Counted from the first letter of the stretch, positions 44,485-54,288 are shown. The stretch: 64,000 nt of DNA from Aristolochia californica (GCA_029961685.1 JARWKL010000004.1:22077610-22141609); one strand, 5' to 3'. Made by a program: numbers and translations. Notes: generated by a model from the sequence alone, not told the origin.

Positions 44485-45600
44485 GGAAGACAAGTGATGG
44501 TGAGAAATAAAGCTGGAGATAAGATGAGAAGTAGTACATGAATGATATTCCTTTCTTAAATCTAGTTGAGTATCAAATTTTGGCCCAAACATAGGTGGAG
44601 AAAGACTTACCTCTGGTAGATCCGACAACTCCACAGGTAAGTTGACAATCGGTGCTTCAGGGGGTTGAGTAATATCAACATTGAAAGGCACAAGTGGACA
44701 AGGAGTGGTAGGAGGAAATGTCAACCCTGGAGGAGCATCATGTGAGGAGTAGAAGGAGGTGTCCTCAAAAAAGGTGACATCCTGAGATACAAGCATCTTC
44801 CAAATGGAAGGATTGTAACAGGAATATCCTTTCTGGGTGTGAGAGTACCCAAAAAAATACACCTCAAAGAACGAGGATCAAGTTTAATCTTTTGTGCTGA
44901 AGTGACATGAACAAAACATGTACATCCAAAAACTTTAAGAGGAAGAGAAAAGGGATTTTCACCATGAAATAAAACAGAGCAAGGAGTTTTACTACTAAGA
45001 ATAGATGAAGATAACCTATTGATAAGAAAACAGGTTGTAAGTATAGCAGGATGCCAATAAAAGTAGGGTACCGTCATGGAGTAGAGGAGGCCCTGAGCAA
45101 CTTCAAGAAGGTGATGATTCTTTCTTTCATAAAAACCATTTTTTTGAGGGGTATAGGCACATGATGTTTGATGGATAAACCCATTACCCTCACAAAATGA
45201 TTTGAACTCATTAGATAAATACTCTTTATCATTATCAGACCTTAGGATTTGAATTTTCTTTAAAATTGAGTCAACACCATAACAAGAAAGGTTTTAAAGA
45301 TAGGAAGAATTTATGATCATTCTTTAAATAAATATAACCAAGTGACTCGGGAAAATTCATCAACAAAAGTAACAAAGTATTTAACTTGAGAAATATTAGA
45401 GACACACAAAAGTCCCCATACATCAGAGTGTATTAAAGCAAAAGGAGAAATACTTGTAGTTGTAAGGCGAGGAGAATATGAACTCCTATGGTGTTTACTT
45501 TTTGACAAACCTCACAATTGAAAGTAGAAAGTGGTTTTAATGAAGGAAGTAAATAACGAAGTGAAGAGGTTGACGGATGGCCAAGCCTGTTGTGCCAAAG
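44473..45600 (-). pseudogene. copia integrase of D
   Basis: HRSSYSPRLTTTSISPFALI, HSDVWGLLCVSNISQVKYFV, TFVDEFSRVTWLYLFKE (45317-45508), then broken blocks to FYWHPAILTTCFLINRLSSS (44721-45077), FGCTCFVHVTSAQKIKLDPR and YSCYNPSIWKMLVSQDVTFF. The D, D, E order is readable across frames. Confidence 0.8.
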
Positions 45601-46181
45601 TTGTGCCTCAGATGTAGTGGATGATAAGGCTGCTAATGGTGGAAGAAAGAAGTAGTACACGCCCCCTTTTTCATGGCCGCCACCAATCACCCATTTCGTA
45701 GTTAGATACTGAAATGTACAAGAAGAGGGTGAGAAGGTGATAGAGCAATTCAATTTTTTGTTATTTGACTAACCGAAAGCAAATTTAAAGGATATTGAGG
45801 GACAAACAAAACATTTTGAAGTGGAATAGAAGATGTAAGAGAGGAAGAACCCTTGTGAAGTACCTTGGTTTGGGTACCATTAGCAATAGTAATAAATTTT
45901 TGAGGAAGACACGGAGATAAGGAATGAAGCAAGTGTTTGTTACCTGACAGATGTTCGGAGGCCCCAAAGTTGATGATCCAAAAGGAAGAGGATGAAGAGG
46001 AAGAAACCATAACTAAGGTAATGGTGGTAGCAGTAGTAGGTAGCGGAGGAACGGAGGACTCCATTAGAGACTTCATCTTCTGAAATGTGGCATAGTCTTC
46101 AGCAGTGAGAGTCACATTTCCCGAGTGGGAGTCAACCTTTTCTTCCCGTTTATCAATATTAACAAAAGTTGGGTTAATCAT
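45433..46181 (-). pseudogene. copia protease and pre-integrase region of D
   Basis: FWIINFGASEHLSGNKHLLH: the active site D-S-G is changed to N-F-G, so the protease is inactive. Then FITIANGTQTKVLHKGSSSL, LFVPQYPLNLLSVSQ, a slip, SITFSPSSCTFQYL, GGGHEKGGVYYF, AQLWHNRLGHPSTSSLRYLL and FNCEVCQKV. Nearly parallel to B. Confidence 0.8.
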
Positions 46182-46208
46182 GGCCCAATTAGGCTTGCCA
46201 TGAATTTT

Positions 46209-47031
46209 CTAGCCAGTTCCCACCAGATGGTTTTGACCACCACAGTAAATGCAAAGATAAGGCTCAGTGCGGGAATGGGTTGGACATGTTTGACAGCCTC
46301 TATTACAAACCCCTCTCATATTGTTGTCGCGTCCTCGGTATGAGGATGATGTACCCCTATTGCTGGAGTTTATAGCAGATGGAGCATCAATGGGGGAAGT
46401 AGGAGATGGATCAGGGATCCATAACAACGTTGCACTGATGTCATTGAAGGATGGAAGAGTAGAGGAGCTAAGAAGCTGGGTCTTAGACACCTCAAGGTAA
46501 GGCTTGATATTTCTCAAGCAAATAGCTGCTACCAAGGCCTCTCGTTGCCTTTCTTGAATTTCAATGTCTATGGAATATGGCTGAGCTATTTTCCATTCTT
46601 AGAGAAGGCCCCAAAACCAAGCCAAAAACTCATGAATGTTATATCCTTGTTTAGTATTCAACATACTTTGTAAGATATTGAATAATTTTTTTAAGGAGGT
46701 AGTACTGGAGTATAGCTTAACACGTGTCCCAAATGTGTTTGGCTGTTTCCAAGTTGATCACATTGTTTGCTACATGCTCTTCCAAGCTATTTATGATCCA
46801 ACTAATAACCATGTTATCATTTTTAATCCACTTGTGGTAAGCTATATTTTCTTCATCAATCGGAGGAGGGAGTTTGATAACGTGATTGAGCAGGTCAAGA
46901 GTAATGAGAACCCATCGTACCGATTGTGACCAGCTAAGGTAATTGGAAAGACCTCTTAATGGAATTGTAGTAATGTGGAGTATGTCACTCTTTTTACTTG
47001 TATGTCCACTCTTCTTCATGAGGCAATTCAA
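46209..47031 (-). pseudogene. copia Gag of D
   Basis: MNCLMKKSGHTSKKSDILHI, GLSNYLSWSQSVRWVLITLD, NMVISWIINSLEEHVANNVI, LETAKHIWDTC (46717-47031), then after slips ICLRNIKPYLEVSKTQLLSS and a knuckle YLCIYCGGQNHL (46209-46535). Two frameshifts. Confidence 0.75.
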
Positions 47032-47905
47032 ATGTTGAGGTCAATTGCAAGGGCCTTTTTCAAATAAAAATTACTGAATACAATTTGAAGAAATTGTGGA
47101 CCAAATTAGTCACCAACAATAGAGGGAATAGACATTTTTCAAAAGAGCAAGCACCAAATCATCAAGGAATTTGTGCTTTTGTCAAATGGGGGCAACATCC
47201 AACCATCACTCAATTCCTCTTATATTCTTATAGAAAAAAAAAAGAGGAGAGTATACATGCAAACTCTAATGTCTTAATCCAAACTCCAACACAAAACGAG
47301 AGAAAACATTTTAGAGAAACTTAGAGGCAAATCAGGACTCTTGGAAACAAATTTTCCTCAGCTCATGGGAACACTCCAACATAAAAAAAGTGGCAAAAAA
47401 TCGTTGAAGTTCAAGAGCAGAAAAGTAATCGAGATACGTAAGTGCTGAAATTTTAACCATATAATGGTCATCCAACAACATAAGAAGATCCCAAAAGCAT
47501 TGTCAAGTGAGAGAATTTACAGCAACATGTGCTGAAATTAGTTCTCAAAGAAAATTTATCCAAGTGACATAAAGGTAACCAAATCGCAAATCATCAATTT
47601 ATCAATCTTGATAAGACACTTGCAGCAACTAATCTTGATCAAACTTTTAATTTAGCGACAAGAAGATCAAGACTATAACATCATCTTAGTCATAAGAGAT
47701 AAATATTTACAACCTCTCATATGATGATTATCTTGACTTTATGTGATTCAAAAATCAAGAGTTCAACAATTAAAGAAAGAGTATGTAAATAGAGGCCATA
47801 ATTGACTTATCTCTTCATGGCTGGACTCCTTTCATGAACAAATTATTGGACAGACTTCATAAATACTTCTTTGTATACTTCATCAAGGGGGACCCTAAAC
47901 TCCTT

Positions 47906-47917
47906 GCTCTAATACCA
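47906..47917 (-). other. Primer binding site of D
   Basis: TGGTATTAGAGC on the minus strand, directly after the 5' LTR; close to the canonical initiator-Met site. Confidence 0.8.
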
Positions 47918-48760
47918 TGTAGAATTTAGGATCTCATGTGAAGGACTTTAGATCAAAGAAGAAGAAGAGAGAAAGGAGAGGAGAAGGAGAAGGAGAAAGA
48001 GAAGGAGAAGAACATAGATGGAGAGAGTTTGGATTTGTTGATTTTCAGGGTTACATGAATTTAGCTCATGGAAAAAAGGAAAAAGAAACCCATTGGGATA
48101 AAACTGGAGAAAGAAGGGTTATGGAATTGATTCTTCCTAACCCTCCCCCTGAAGCTCTATTTATAGATTTATGAAACTACAATATTATAATAATACCCCT
48201 GAACTAAGGGTTTAATGGTTAGGGTTTTAACCTTGGAACTTTAACATAATTACATCAATGCCATCCCTATGAGATGACCCTTTATTTACCATCCTGCCAT
48301 CAATGTATGTGGGCCTATGGACCTTCTCCTTGATATATGGGCCTTGAGCCCATCTTGAATCTCTCTTGGATTCATGGGTCTTCCTTAGTCTTATGGGCTT
48401 GGGCCCATCTTCTTATACACTTTGATATGTGGGCCTTCCTTGGTCGTGTGGGCTCTGGCCCTGTATTCCAACAGGATTAAGGAGAGAATAGGGACCACTG
48501 ACCAAGGAGGACGGAGGCTAGATGAATTTCTGGAAAAAAAGGGGAGAGCTTCAATGCTCTACCTCTTAGCCAATACCTTTATTTATAGCTTTACAATGCC
48601 CTTAGGACAGTAAAATGATAAAAGAGGAGACATAAAAGGAACACATATTTACATTTTTACGCCATCTTTATGAAAAACATCCTATTTTACCCATATGCCA
48701 CCGCTTAGACGTGTGGGCTTACTTGCCTTGAGCTTGTGGGATTGAGCCCATCTCCCAACA
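47918..48760 (-). repeat. 5' LTR of D, split by solo LTR M
   Basis: Halves 47918-48035 and 48479-48760 (about 400 bp together). On the minus strand it starts TGTTGGGAGATGGGCTC and ends CTAAATTCTACA. Confidence 0.8.
48036..48473 (-). mobile_element. Solo LTR M (438 bp)
   Basis: TGTTGATTTTCAGG ... TATTCCAACA on the plus strand, flanked by a perfect GGATT duplication (48031-48035 and 48474-48478), with no internal sequence. This is the result of recombination between two LTRs of one inserted element. Its sequence belongs to the family of E's LTRs (55390-55728 and 61916-62313). Confidence 0.85.
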
Positions 48761-48765
48761 AGGGA

Positions 48766-49510
48766 CATTTGTTGATCAAATAGGCAATGGTGCTAATAGC
48801 TTTAGAACAAAACATCTTTGGCAATCCCGAATGTAATCTCATGCACCTAGCACTCTCGTTCAGAGTTCTGCTCATCCTCTTACCCACACCATTCTTTTGA
48901 GTTTTTCCAGGAATGTTCTTCTTCATCTTGGTATCATTATCGACATAATACCATTTGAAATCATCATCTATGTATTCTTCCCCATTATCTGACTGCAGAT
49001 ACTTCACCTTCAAATATGTCTCATTCTCAATCATTGCTCTCAATCTCTTGAAGGTATCAAAGACATCAGATTTCTTTTTTAGGAAATAAACCCATGCCTT
49101 TCTACTTGCATCATTAATAAATGTCACATAGTAGTGAAAACCACCAAGGGAAGTAACAGTTAAAGGCCCCCATACATCTGTGTGAACCAACTCCAACTTT
49201 ACTGTCTTTTGCTCATTTCTAGACTTAGAAAAGCTAACCCTTTTCTGCTTGCCAAAATACAACCTTCAGAAATACTGTTATTTACAGTTTTCAACCTTGG
49301 TAGCTTCCCTTTGGACTGAAGCACTTTCATTCCCTTCTCACTCATGTGATCGAGCCTATCATGGCACAAGTTAGAATTAGTAACAGCATTAGCAACTGCA
49401 ACCGTGTCTCTGCAATTGGAAGTTATGTAAAGAGTTCCAGTTTTAACTCCTCGTACAACAACCATGACTTCCTTAGTGGCTTTCCAAGCAACACCATTAA
49501 AATTCACATT
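48766..49510 (-). pseudogene. copia pre-integrase and integrase N-part of C
   Basis: GVAWKATKEVMVVVRGVKTG, LYITSNCRDTVAVANAV, LCHDRLDHMSEKGMKVLQSK and LKTVNNSISEGC (49199-49507). After a slip: MYFGKQKRVSFSKS, LELVHTDVWGPLTVTSLGGF, YYVTFINDASRKAWVYFLKK, LQSDNGEEYIDDDF and STIAYLINKCPL (48705-49262), where D interrupts. This matches the Tnt1-like group, and the integrase D, D pair is intact. Confidence 0.85.
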
Positions 49511-50054
49511 ATGACCTTCATCATCAAGTTGCCCTTACTGAAATCAGTTTATGCATAAGTTTTGGCACATGTCTCACCTTGTGAATTTTCCACACTATCC
49601 CATTTCACATCCTCAAACTGACATTACCAATACCAACAATATCCAAAGGTTTTCAATTAGCAAGATATAACTTCCCGTGATCTCCAACAACATAATTCTC
49701 CATGATCTCACAATGTGTGGTGGTGTGAAAAGAAACTCCTGAATCAAACACCCAAGAGTCAATAGGGCTATCAACCAGCAAGAATAAAGCATCTTGTACT
49801 TATTCAGTTATCAAATTTGCAGCATTTTTTTTCTTTTCATCTTCTTTGGTGCTCTGCAATTTTTCTTTATGTCACTTAACTTGCTAAAATTCCAGCACTC
49901 CACATTCCTTCTAAATTTGGACTTTCTTCTTCCATTCCTTAATTTCCTGCTACTATTGTCCTTGTTGGAATTTCTCTCGAAGTTCATACCCCTAGTATCG
50001 ACACTTAAGGCAAAATTAGATGTCAACGATTCTTCGGAGCTTTCTACGAACTTC
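49511..50054 (-). pseudogene. copia zinc knuckle and protease of C
   Basis: Gag end (FERNSNKDNSSRKLRNGRRK, knuckle remnant ECWNFSKLSDIKKNC with Cys/His partly lost) at 49811-50026. Then a protease with degraded W(V)FDSGVSFHTTTHCEIMEN-like residues (49680-49760) and RHVPKLMHKLIS near 49560. Element H separates this from the rest of Gag. Confidence 0.7.
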
Positions 50055-50462
50055 TATTATGAACTCTATAGTAGGCCGAGTCATGCAGAGTCCCCATGGC
50101 TGAGTCAAATACTTTGGCTGAGTCAGTTACTTAGTCATTAAGTTACTTAGTTTTTAAGTTATGTAGTTAGTAGATTAAGTCAATTACTTAGTCATTAAGT
50201 TTATTTACATTAAATGCCGTGGAGGGGCAAATCTATAATTTTCTCTTGAACCTTATTGATGTGATCCTTATTTAGGGGTGCAAGAAATGGAAAAGAGACA
50301 TGTATGAGTTTAGGTTAAAGGGTTTTGATTTCTCCTAAACGAGCTCATGGGTGTGCGTTCTCTTTAACGAATCTAGGGTTTTCAAGCTTCCCTTTGGCTT
50401 GATTTTATTTTCTTCTCTTCTTCTTCCCTATGAATAGCTTTGTTAGATTCAGGATCTTAACA
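50055..50462 (+). repeat. 5' LTR of H (408 bp)
   Basis: TATTATGAACTCTATAGTAG ... GGATCTTAACA (first G mutated to A). GGCCGAGTCATGCAGAG and TGAGTCAATTACTTAG(TCATTAAG) repeats near the start. Matches the 3' copy and the LTR of N. Confidence 0.85.
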
Positions 50463-50465
50463 ATG

Positions 50466-50483
50466 TGGTATCAGAGTGGGAAC
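50466..50483 (+). other. Primer binding site of H
   Basis: TGGTATCAGAGTGGGAAC, initiator-Met type; same form as element I (9031). Confidence 0.8.
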
Positions 50484-51064
50484 ACAATGAGTGATGCTTT
50501 GTCCCGAGAAAAAATGGCTTGCCATACTCGATCTATCGGGAGAAATACACACATGGGTTTTAGCATTGCGTAATGGAATGTGTGAGTATTGCACTATAAT
50601 GTCTGAGACATTGCTATAAATTGAGAAACATCACGTTATGGCCTCAGAGGGGAAGTCGCCGCTCTAGAATATGAACAGTTGATGCCCATCATTCGAGCTC
50701 AAATTGTGTCAGAACAGCCAGATTTGAGTTTGACCTCAAATCTCCCCTGTGCATGAAAACCTAACCTTCTTCCAGAAATTGAGACTAGAAATTTCCGAGC
50801 AGAGGAACCCCATGCTAAATTTTGGCCACGACTTGTTGCTGCTAACTGTCGAAAATAGGCCAGGCTCTCCTTCGTCATGAGGCATAAATATCTTCTACCC
50901 AACATTTTTTATTGTCCGTCGTTAGAGGTTTATGCGAACAAGAAGGTAAAAAAATCCAGAGATTTTCATTTCGAAGTGGAAATTGTTACCGTGGCAGAAG
51001 GAGAGTCTGAAGCAAGCTTGAGAGCAAGAGCACAGGCGAAGAGCCTCAGGACTCGAGACTTTCC
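50484..51064 (+). other. H leader with unidentified piece
   Basis: No gypsy Gag is recognisable. A 65-residue ORF at 50877-51074 (..EIVTVAEGESEASLRARAQA..) has an Ala/Arg/Glu-rich end and no family I can name. It could be another captured fragment or leader. Confidence 0.35.
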
Positions 51065-51305
51065 TTGGGGTTGATTGATTTTGTTACCCATGGAGACCGT
51101 CATGTCCTTGACGTCGGCACACCCGATTTGTTCAGAAAATACAAGCTCAACAGGCTCATCAGCCAGGGACCCTTCGCCAAGGTTTACTATGCCAAGTCCG
51201 TCGTTGATGGCTCAATGTTTGTCGTCAAGGTCATCGGATGGAAGAGCTTGGATGAGATCACCATGGTTCCAAGAATCCTCCGTGAGGTCTCTGTCATTCA
51301 GGACT
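51065..51305 (+). pseudogene. Captured CIPK-type protein kinase fragment
   Basis: DLFRKYKLNRLISQGPFAKV, YYAKSVVDGSMFVVKVI, then LDEITMVPRILREVSVI. This is the N-lobe of a CBL-interacting (SnRK3) kinase: the glycine loop (usually LGRGSFAKVY, here with the first Gly lost), the VAVK lysine kept as FVVK, and the E-helix R-I-x-R-E-V. The family normally runs to about 430-450 residues; only about 75 are present. No catalytic loop, so no kinase activity is possible. It then runs in frame into an unidentified segment. Family call by motif; the exact CIPK member cannot be named. Confidence 0.75.
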
Positions 51306-51490
51306 GGGACATTGACTTTGCTTTCCAAAATAATCAGAGATTGAATTTCAAAAGCCCTATTGGCTTCAGGGGTACCTCATATCGCGACTTATATGAAGCA
51401 ATAGTGAAGCTCCTTCCCAAACTTCTAGGACACCCGCCGGTTTCTCTTATTCCAGCTGACTGTAGAGTGGATAAAAAATTGGAGAAATGA
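51306..51490 (+). pseudogene. Unidentified segment fused in frame to the CIPK piece
   Basis: The same open frame continues for about 62 residues (QDWDIDFAFQNNQRL, FKSPIGFRGTSYRDLYEAIV, KLLPKLLGHPPVSLIPADC) to a stop at 51488-51490. It reads like a real, ordered protein, not like kinase sequence. I do not recognise the family. It is probably one more captured fragment. Confidence 0.5.
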
Positions 51491-51524
51491 TGTCGATAGT
51501 AGGATGAACAGCCAAGAATTAAAG

Positions 51525-51855
51525 AATTCCATAAAATTACAAATTGCATTTGGGTTTCTGGCGGTGAATGTTTTCTCAAAGGTAAAATCTGATTCAGTTA
51601 TTGGCTATGTGTGGGTCTTTGGATTAGGAGTCCTGGGAAGCTTTCTATTTCAATTTTTTTTTTTTTTGACAATACATGCTTCTCAAGAGATTGGGTTTTA
51701 GTGATGGAGAATATCCCTGGTTTTTCTGTATACCGAGGTCTATACGAGTTTGCACAGTATGCCTTTTACTGGAAATTTTGTTGGAATTTCTGGAATGTGT
51801 TGGAGGGATCTGAATGACGTTGATAATGGGATCAAAGAAGTTTTAACTATTATGT
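51525..51855 (+). pseudogene. Captured ABCA-type transporter fragment
   Basis: Blocks LQIAFGFLAVNVFSKVKSDS, VIGYVWVFGLGVLGSFLFQF, a slip at a run of T, SRDWVLVMENIPGFSVYRGL, YEFAQYAF, another slip, then GNFVGISGMCWRDLNDVDNG and IKEVLTIMF. These are consecutive parts of the membrane domain of plant ABCA (ATH) half-size transporters, ending just before its next helix. About 105 residues; full proteins are over 900. No intron interrupts it. Non-functional. Confidence 0.7.
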
Positions 51856-52010
51856 TTGATGAAATGCCTAAAAGAAATGTGGGTTCTTGGATTAGGAGGA
51901 TTGCAGGGTATGCTTAGAACAAGCAAAGAGGCTTATGGCTAGTTGAAGGTGTTAAGCTAGATGGGGTTGTAGTTGTTTCAGTCCTCTCAACTTGTGCCCA
52001 ATTAAAGGTG
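51850..52010 (+). pseudogene. Captured PPR fragment
   Basis: MFDEMPKRNVGSW followed by IAGYA and [20 protein letters not shown]. This is the classic PLS-class pentatricopeptide repeat (organelle RNA-binding proteins of land plants), about 1.5 repeats with one stop (GYA*). It is joined to the ABCA piece at IMF/MFDEMP, where the two genes may share a few bases. Confidence 0.65.
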
Positions 52011-52545
52011 TACATACTTGTTAATTGTTTCAATGAGGCTATTGCTGTCAGCGTTTTTGTCAGATTTAGCCTTGCTGCCATGTATGGCATTGCAGTGGCA
52101 GCTTTCGGAATGTTGTACACCATTGCTACTGGTGTGGCCATTGATGCATATTGTCCCTTTAGTAACAACGCCGGAGGTATTGCTGAGATGGCTGACATGA
52201 GTCACAGGATATGCGAAATAACTGATGCCCTTGAGCCCACTGGAACCACTACTACAGCTATTGGAAGAGGGTTTGCCTTTGGTTCAGCCGCCTTGGTGTC
52301 TTTGGCTCTCTTTGGTGCCTTTGTGAGCCAAATAACTGATGCCCTTGAGGGCACTGGAACCACTACTGCTGCTATTGGAAGGGGGTTTGCCATTGGTTCA
52401 GCCACCCTGGTGTGTTTGACTCTCTTTGGTGCCTTTGTGAGCTGTGCGGAAATTTCCACAGTGGATGTTTTGACACCTAAAGTTTTCATTGGGTTGATTG
52501 TGGGTGCAATGCTTCCATACTGGTTCTTTGCCATGACCATGAAGA
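52011..52545 (+). pseudogene. Captured vacuolar H+-pyrophosphatase (AVP1-type) fragment
   Basis: Open frame 52008-52592. [50 protein letters not shown] residues ([20 protein letters not shown]), [46 protein letters not shown]. It is a C-terminal-third piece of the type I vacuolar proton-pumping pyrophosphatase, which is about 765 residues in full. 38 residues are duplicated in frame (52216-52329 and 52330-52443). The frame has stayed open for 194 codons, unlike its neighbours, but lacks the pyrophosphate-binding core and cannot pump. Confidence 0.85.
52216..52443 (+). repeat. 114-bp in-frame tandem duplication in the AVP1-type fragment
   Basis: AAATAACTGATGCCCTTGAG starts at 52216 and again at 52330. 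The copies differ at a few positions; 114 bp equals 38 codons. The normal pump has this segment once. Confidence 0.9.
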
Positions 52546-52599
52546 GTGGGAAATTCAATTCTTATTCTCTGGAATTTCACTTCCCTTTCTAAGACACTA

Positions 52600-53664
52600 G
52601 AGAAGCTACAGGAAAGAAGGAAAAGCGAGCTAAAACTAATGGTGTTCGAAGATTCTATGAAGCAAAAATTGCAAGAGCTGCAGAAACGGCTAGGGAAGAA
52701 ACATACGTTTGAAGAAGCCGGGTCTTTGATCCAATCCATTCTTCTTGAAACCTATTCTTATGCTTCTTCCTCACTTTGTAAATGCATTTATTCTATAATT
52801 TTTTGGGCTGCAACGATCTTGCAGACTAGATATATAGCACCAGGATTCTGGCATGCAGGTTTGAGGCTTTTTGAAGATGCATAACGCATTTTTGTTGAGT
52901 CTTCACTGAAGGAGCACCTAGGAGCATGCACTGCTAGGGCTCTTGAACATTTAGATGAGGTAGAGAATGGACCCCGGGCCTCAGACTCCACCAAATACTC
53001 CGTACAAAGATTCTAGATTTCTATTTGAAGGACATTTAACAGTTGGACCTGAGCCCCGGCCACCTGCATGGCTTGTGGCATAGAATTTACTTACAACTCT
53101 TGGTACCACACAAGAGCAGGTTAGTGCTTCTAAGTCTTCTCAATCCCATGGGGAGAGTAATAGAACAAACAATTTTGGTCCTGATGCTGCTTCTGCAATG
53201 CTGGAAAAGTTGGTAAATACTAAGCTAGAAATCAGTGGTTTGCAGGACCTTGATTCTGTCATTGAAGCTTCACTACAGGAAATTGGTGTTGACAAAAGAA
53301 GCCACCTCCAGCCTCAAAAGAGATGGTTGCAAGGCTTCCAATCATCACAATCACACATGAAATCTGGGTGAAGCTAGGGAGAGAGACAGAATGTGCAGTT
53401 TGCAGGGAGAACTTGGTTATAGATGACAAGATGTAGGAGTTGCCTTGCAAGCATTTATTTCACCCAAATTGCCTCAAGCCATGGCTGGATGAGCATAATT
53501 CGTGCCCGATCTGTAGGCATGAGCAACAAATAGATGACCATGCATATGAGAGCTGGAAAGAACGTGAAAAGGAGGCTGAAGCAGAAAGGAAAGGAGCAAC
53601 AAATGCACTCCGAGGTGGAGAATATATGTTGAATACTATTGGTGCTTCTACCATAGTAGAGTAG
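52600..53664 (+). pseudogene. Captured AIP2-type RING ubiquitin ligase, near-complete processed copy
   Basis: AIP2 (ABI3-interacting protein 2) is a plant RING E3 ligase in ABA signalling. Conserved blocks run in order over about 1 kb without an intron: KQKLQELQKRLGKKHTFEEA, ILQTRYIAPGFWHAGLRLFE, HLGACTARALEHLDEVENGP, FEGHLTVGPEPRPPAWLV, MLEKLVNTKLEISGLQDLDS, KRSHLQPQKR/EMVARLPIIT, the RING, then [20 protein letters not shown] and ALRGGEYM. The RING-H2 ligands C-x2-C ... C-x-H-x2-H-x2-C-x10-C-x2-C are all present at 53392-53514. A stop (TAG 53434-53436) lies inside the RING, and there are other stops and frameshifts, so it is dead as a ligase. The native stop is near 53662-53664. Confidence 0.85.
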
Positions 53665-53669
53665 TTGGA

Positions 53670-53905
53670 TAAAAAAATTGTTAACTTTCAGAGGAAACTT
53701 TTTGCCAACTGGGGGAAAGTGTGGAGGATTTTAGATACCAAAATCTCTCCTTCCGGGGTGTTACATTGCAGCGCTTACACCGCTTGTGTTATCCAATGGG
53801 TTGACGTGGATGCCACAGATGCTACTTGGGGAGATATGGCAACGTTTTGGCAAGCATCCCTACCTTCAAGCTTGAGGACAAGCTCTTTCTCCAGGAGGGG
53901 TGTAA
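53670..53905 (+). pseudogene. gypsy integrase/chromodomain tail of H
   Basis: VIQWVDVDATDATWGDMATF followed, after a slip, by KLEDKLFLQEGCNV beside the 3' LTR. This matches the end of I (13300-13400: VQWKDTGQEAATWE..KLFLQGG) and N (63400-63480). It shows what element backbone carried the captured genes. Confidence 0.75.
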
Positions 53906-54288
53906 TGTTAGCAGGCCGAGTCATTTAAAGACGCCATGGCTGAGTCAATTACTTTGGCTGAGTCAATTACTTAGTCATTAAGTTACTTAGTTAGTAAGTT
54001 AAGTCAATTACTTAGTCATTAAGTTTATTTACATTAAATTCCGTGGAGGGGCAATCTGTAATTTTCTCTTGAACATTGTTGACATGATCACTATTTAGGG
54101 TGTAAGGAATGGAAAAGAGACAAGTCTGAATTTAGGTTAAGCAGAGGGTTTTGAGTTCTCCTAAACGAGCTCAGGGGTGTGCGTTCTCCTTAACGAACTG
54201 AGGGTTTTCAAGCTTCCCTTTGGCTTGATTTTCTTTTCTTTTCTTCTTCTTCCCTACTAATCGTTGTGTTAGATCCGGGATCATAACA
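53906..54288 (+). repeat. 3' LTR of H (383 bp)
   Basis: TGTTAGCAGGCCGAGTCATT ... CCGGGATCATAACA, preceded by the purine tract CCAGGAGGGGTGTAA. Same family as N (63021-63399). Confidence 0.85.

Larger units (their letters stand above)
37210..48760 (-). mobile_element. Ty1/copia element D, nested in C
   Basis: 3' LTR 37210-42926 (split by A), RNase H to gag at 42927-47031, primer site 47906-47917, 5' LTR 47918-48760 (split by M). Perfect target duplication AGGGA (37205-37209 and 48761-48765). It is of the same family as B, judged by LTR and protein. Without inserts each LTR is about 400 bp. All coding regions are broken. Confidence 0.85.
50055..54288 (+). mobile_element. Gene-capturing gypsy-type LTR element H
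   Basis: LTRs 50055-50462 and 53906-54288, and primer site TGGTATCAGAGTGGGAAC at 50466. The last codons of a gypsy integrase/chromodomain tail (53700-53905) precede the 3' LTR. The rest of gag-pol is replaced by plus-strand pieces of host genes in a row: CIPK kinase, an unidentified piece, ABCA transporter, PPR, vacuolar pyrophosphatase, AIP2. None shows an intron. The flanks acttc (50050-50054) and gtttc (54289-54293) match at only 3 of 5 bases. The insertion site is clear from the interrupted Gag of C. Such transduction by an LTR element is known in principle (maize Bs1 type); this combination is not one I know. Confidence 0.85.

Noticed and set aside
50484..53905. A cluster of functional host genes (kinase, pump, ubiquitin ligase)
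   Set aside because: Each piece is partial or broken by stops and lacks introns, and the whole row is bounded by matching LTRs, a primer site and a pol tail.
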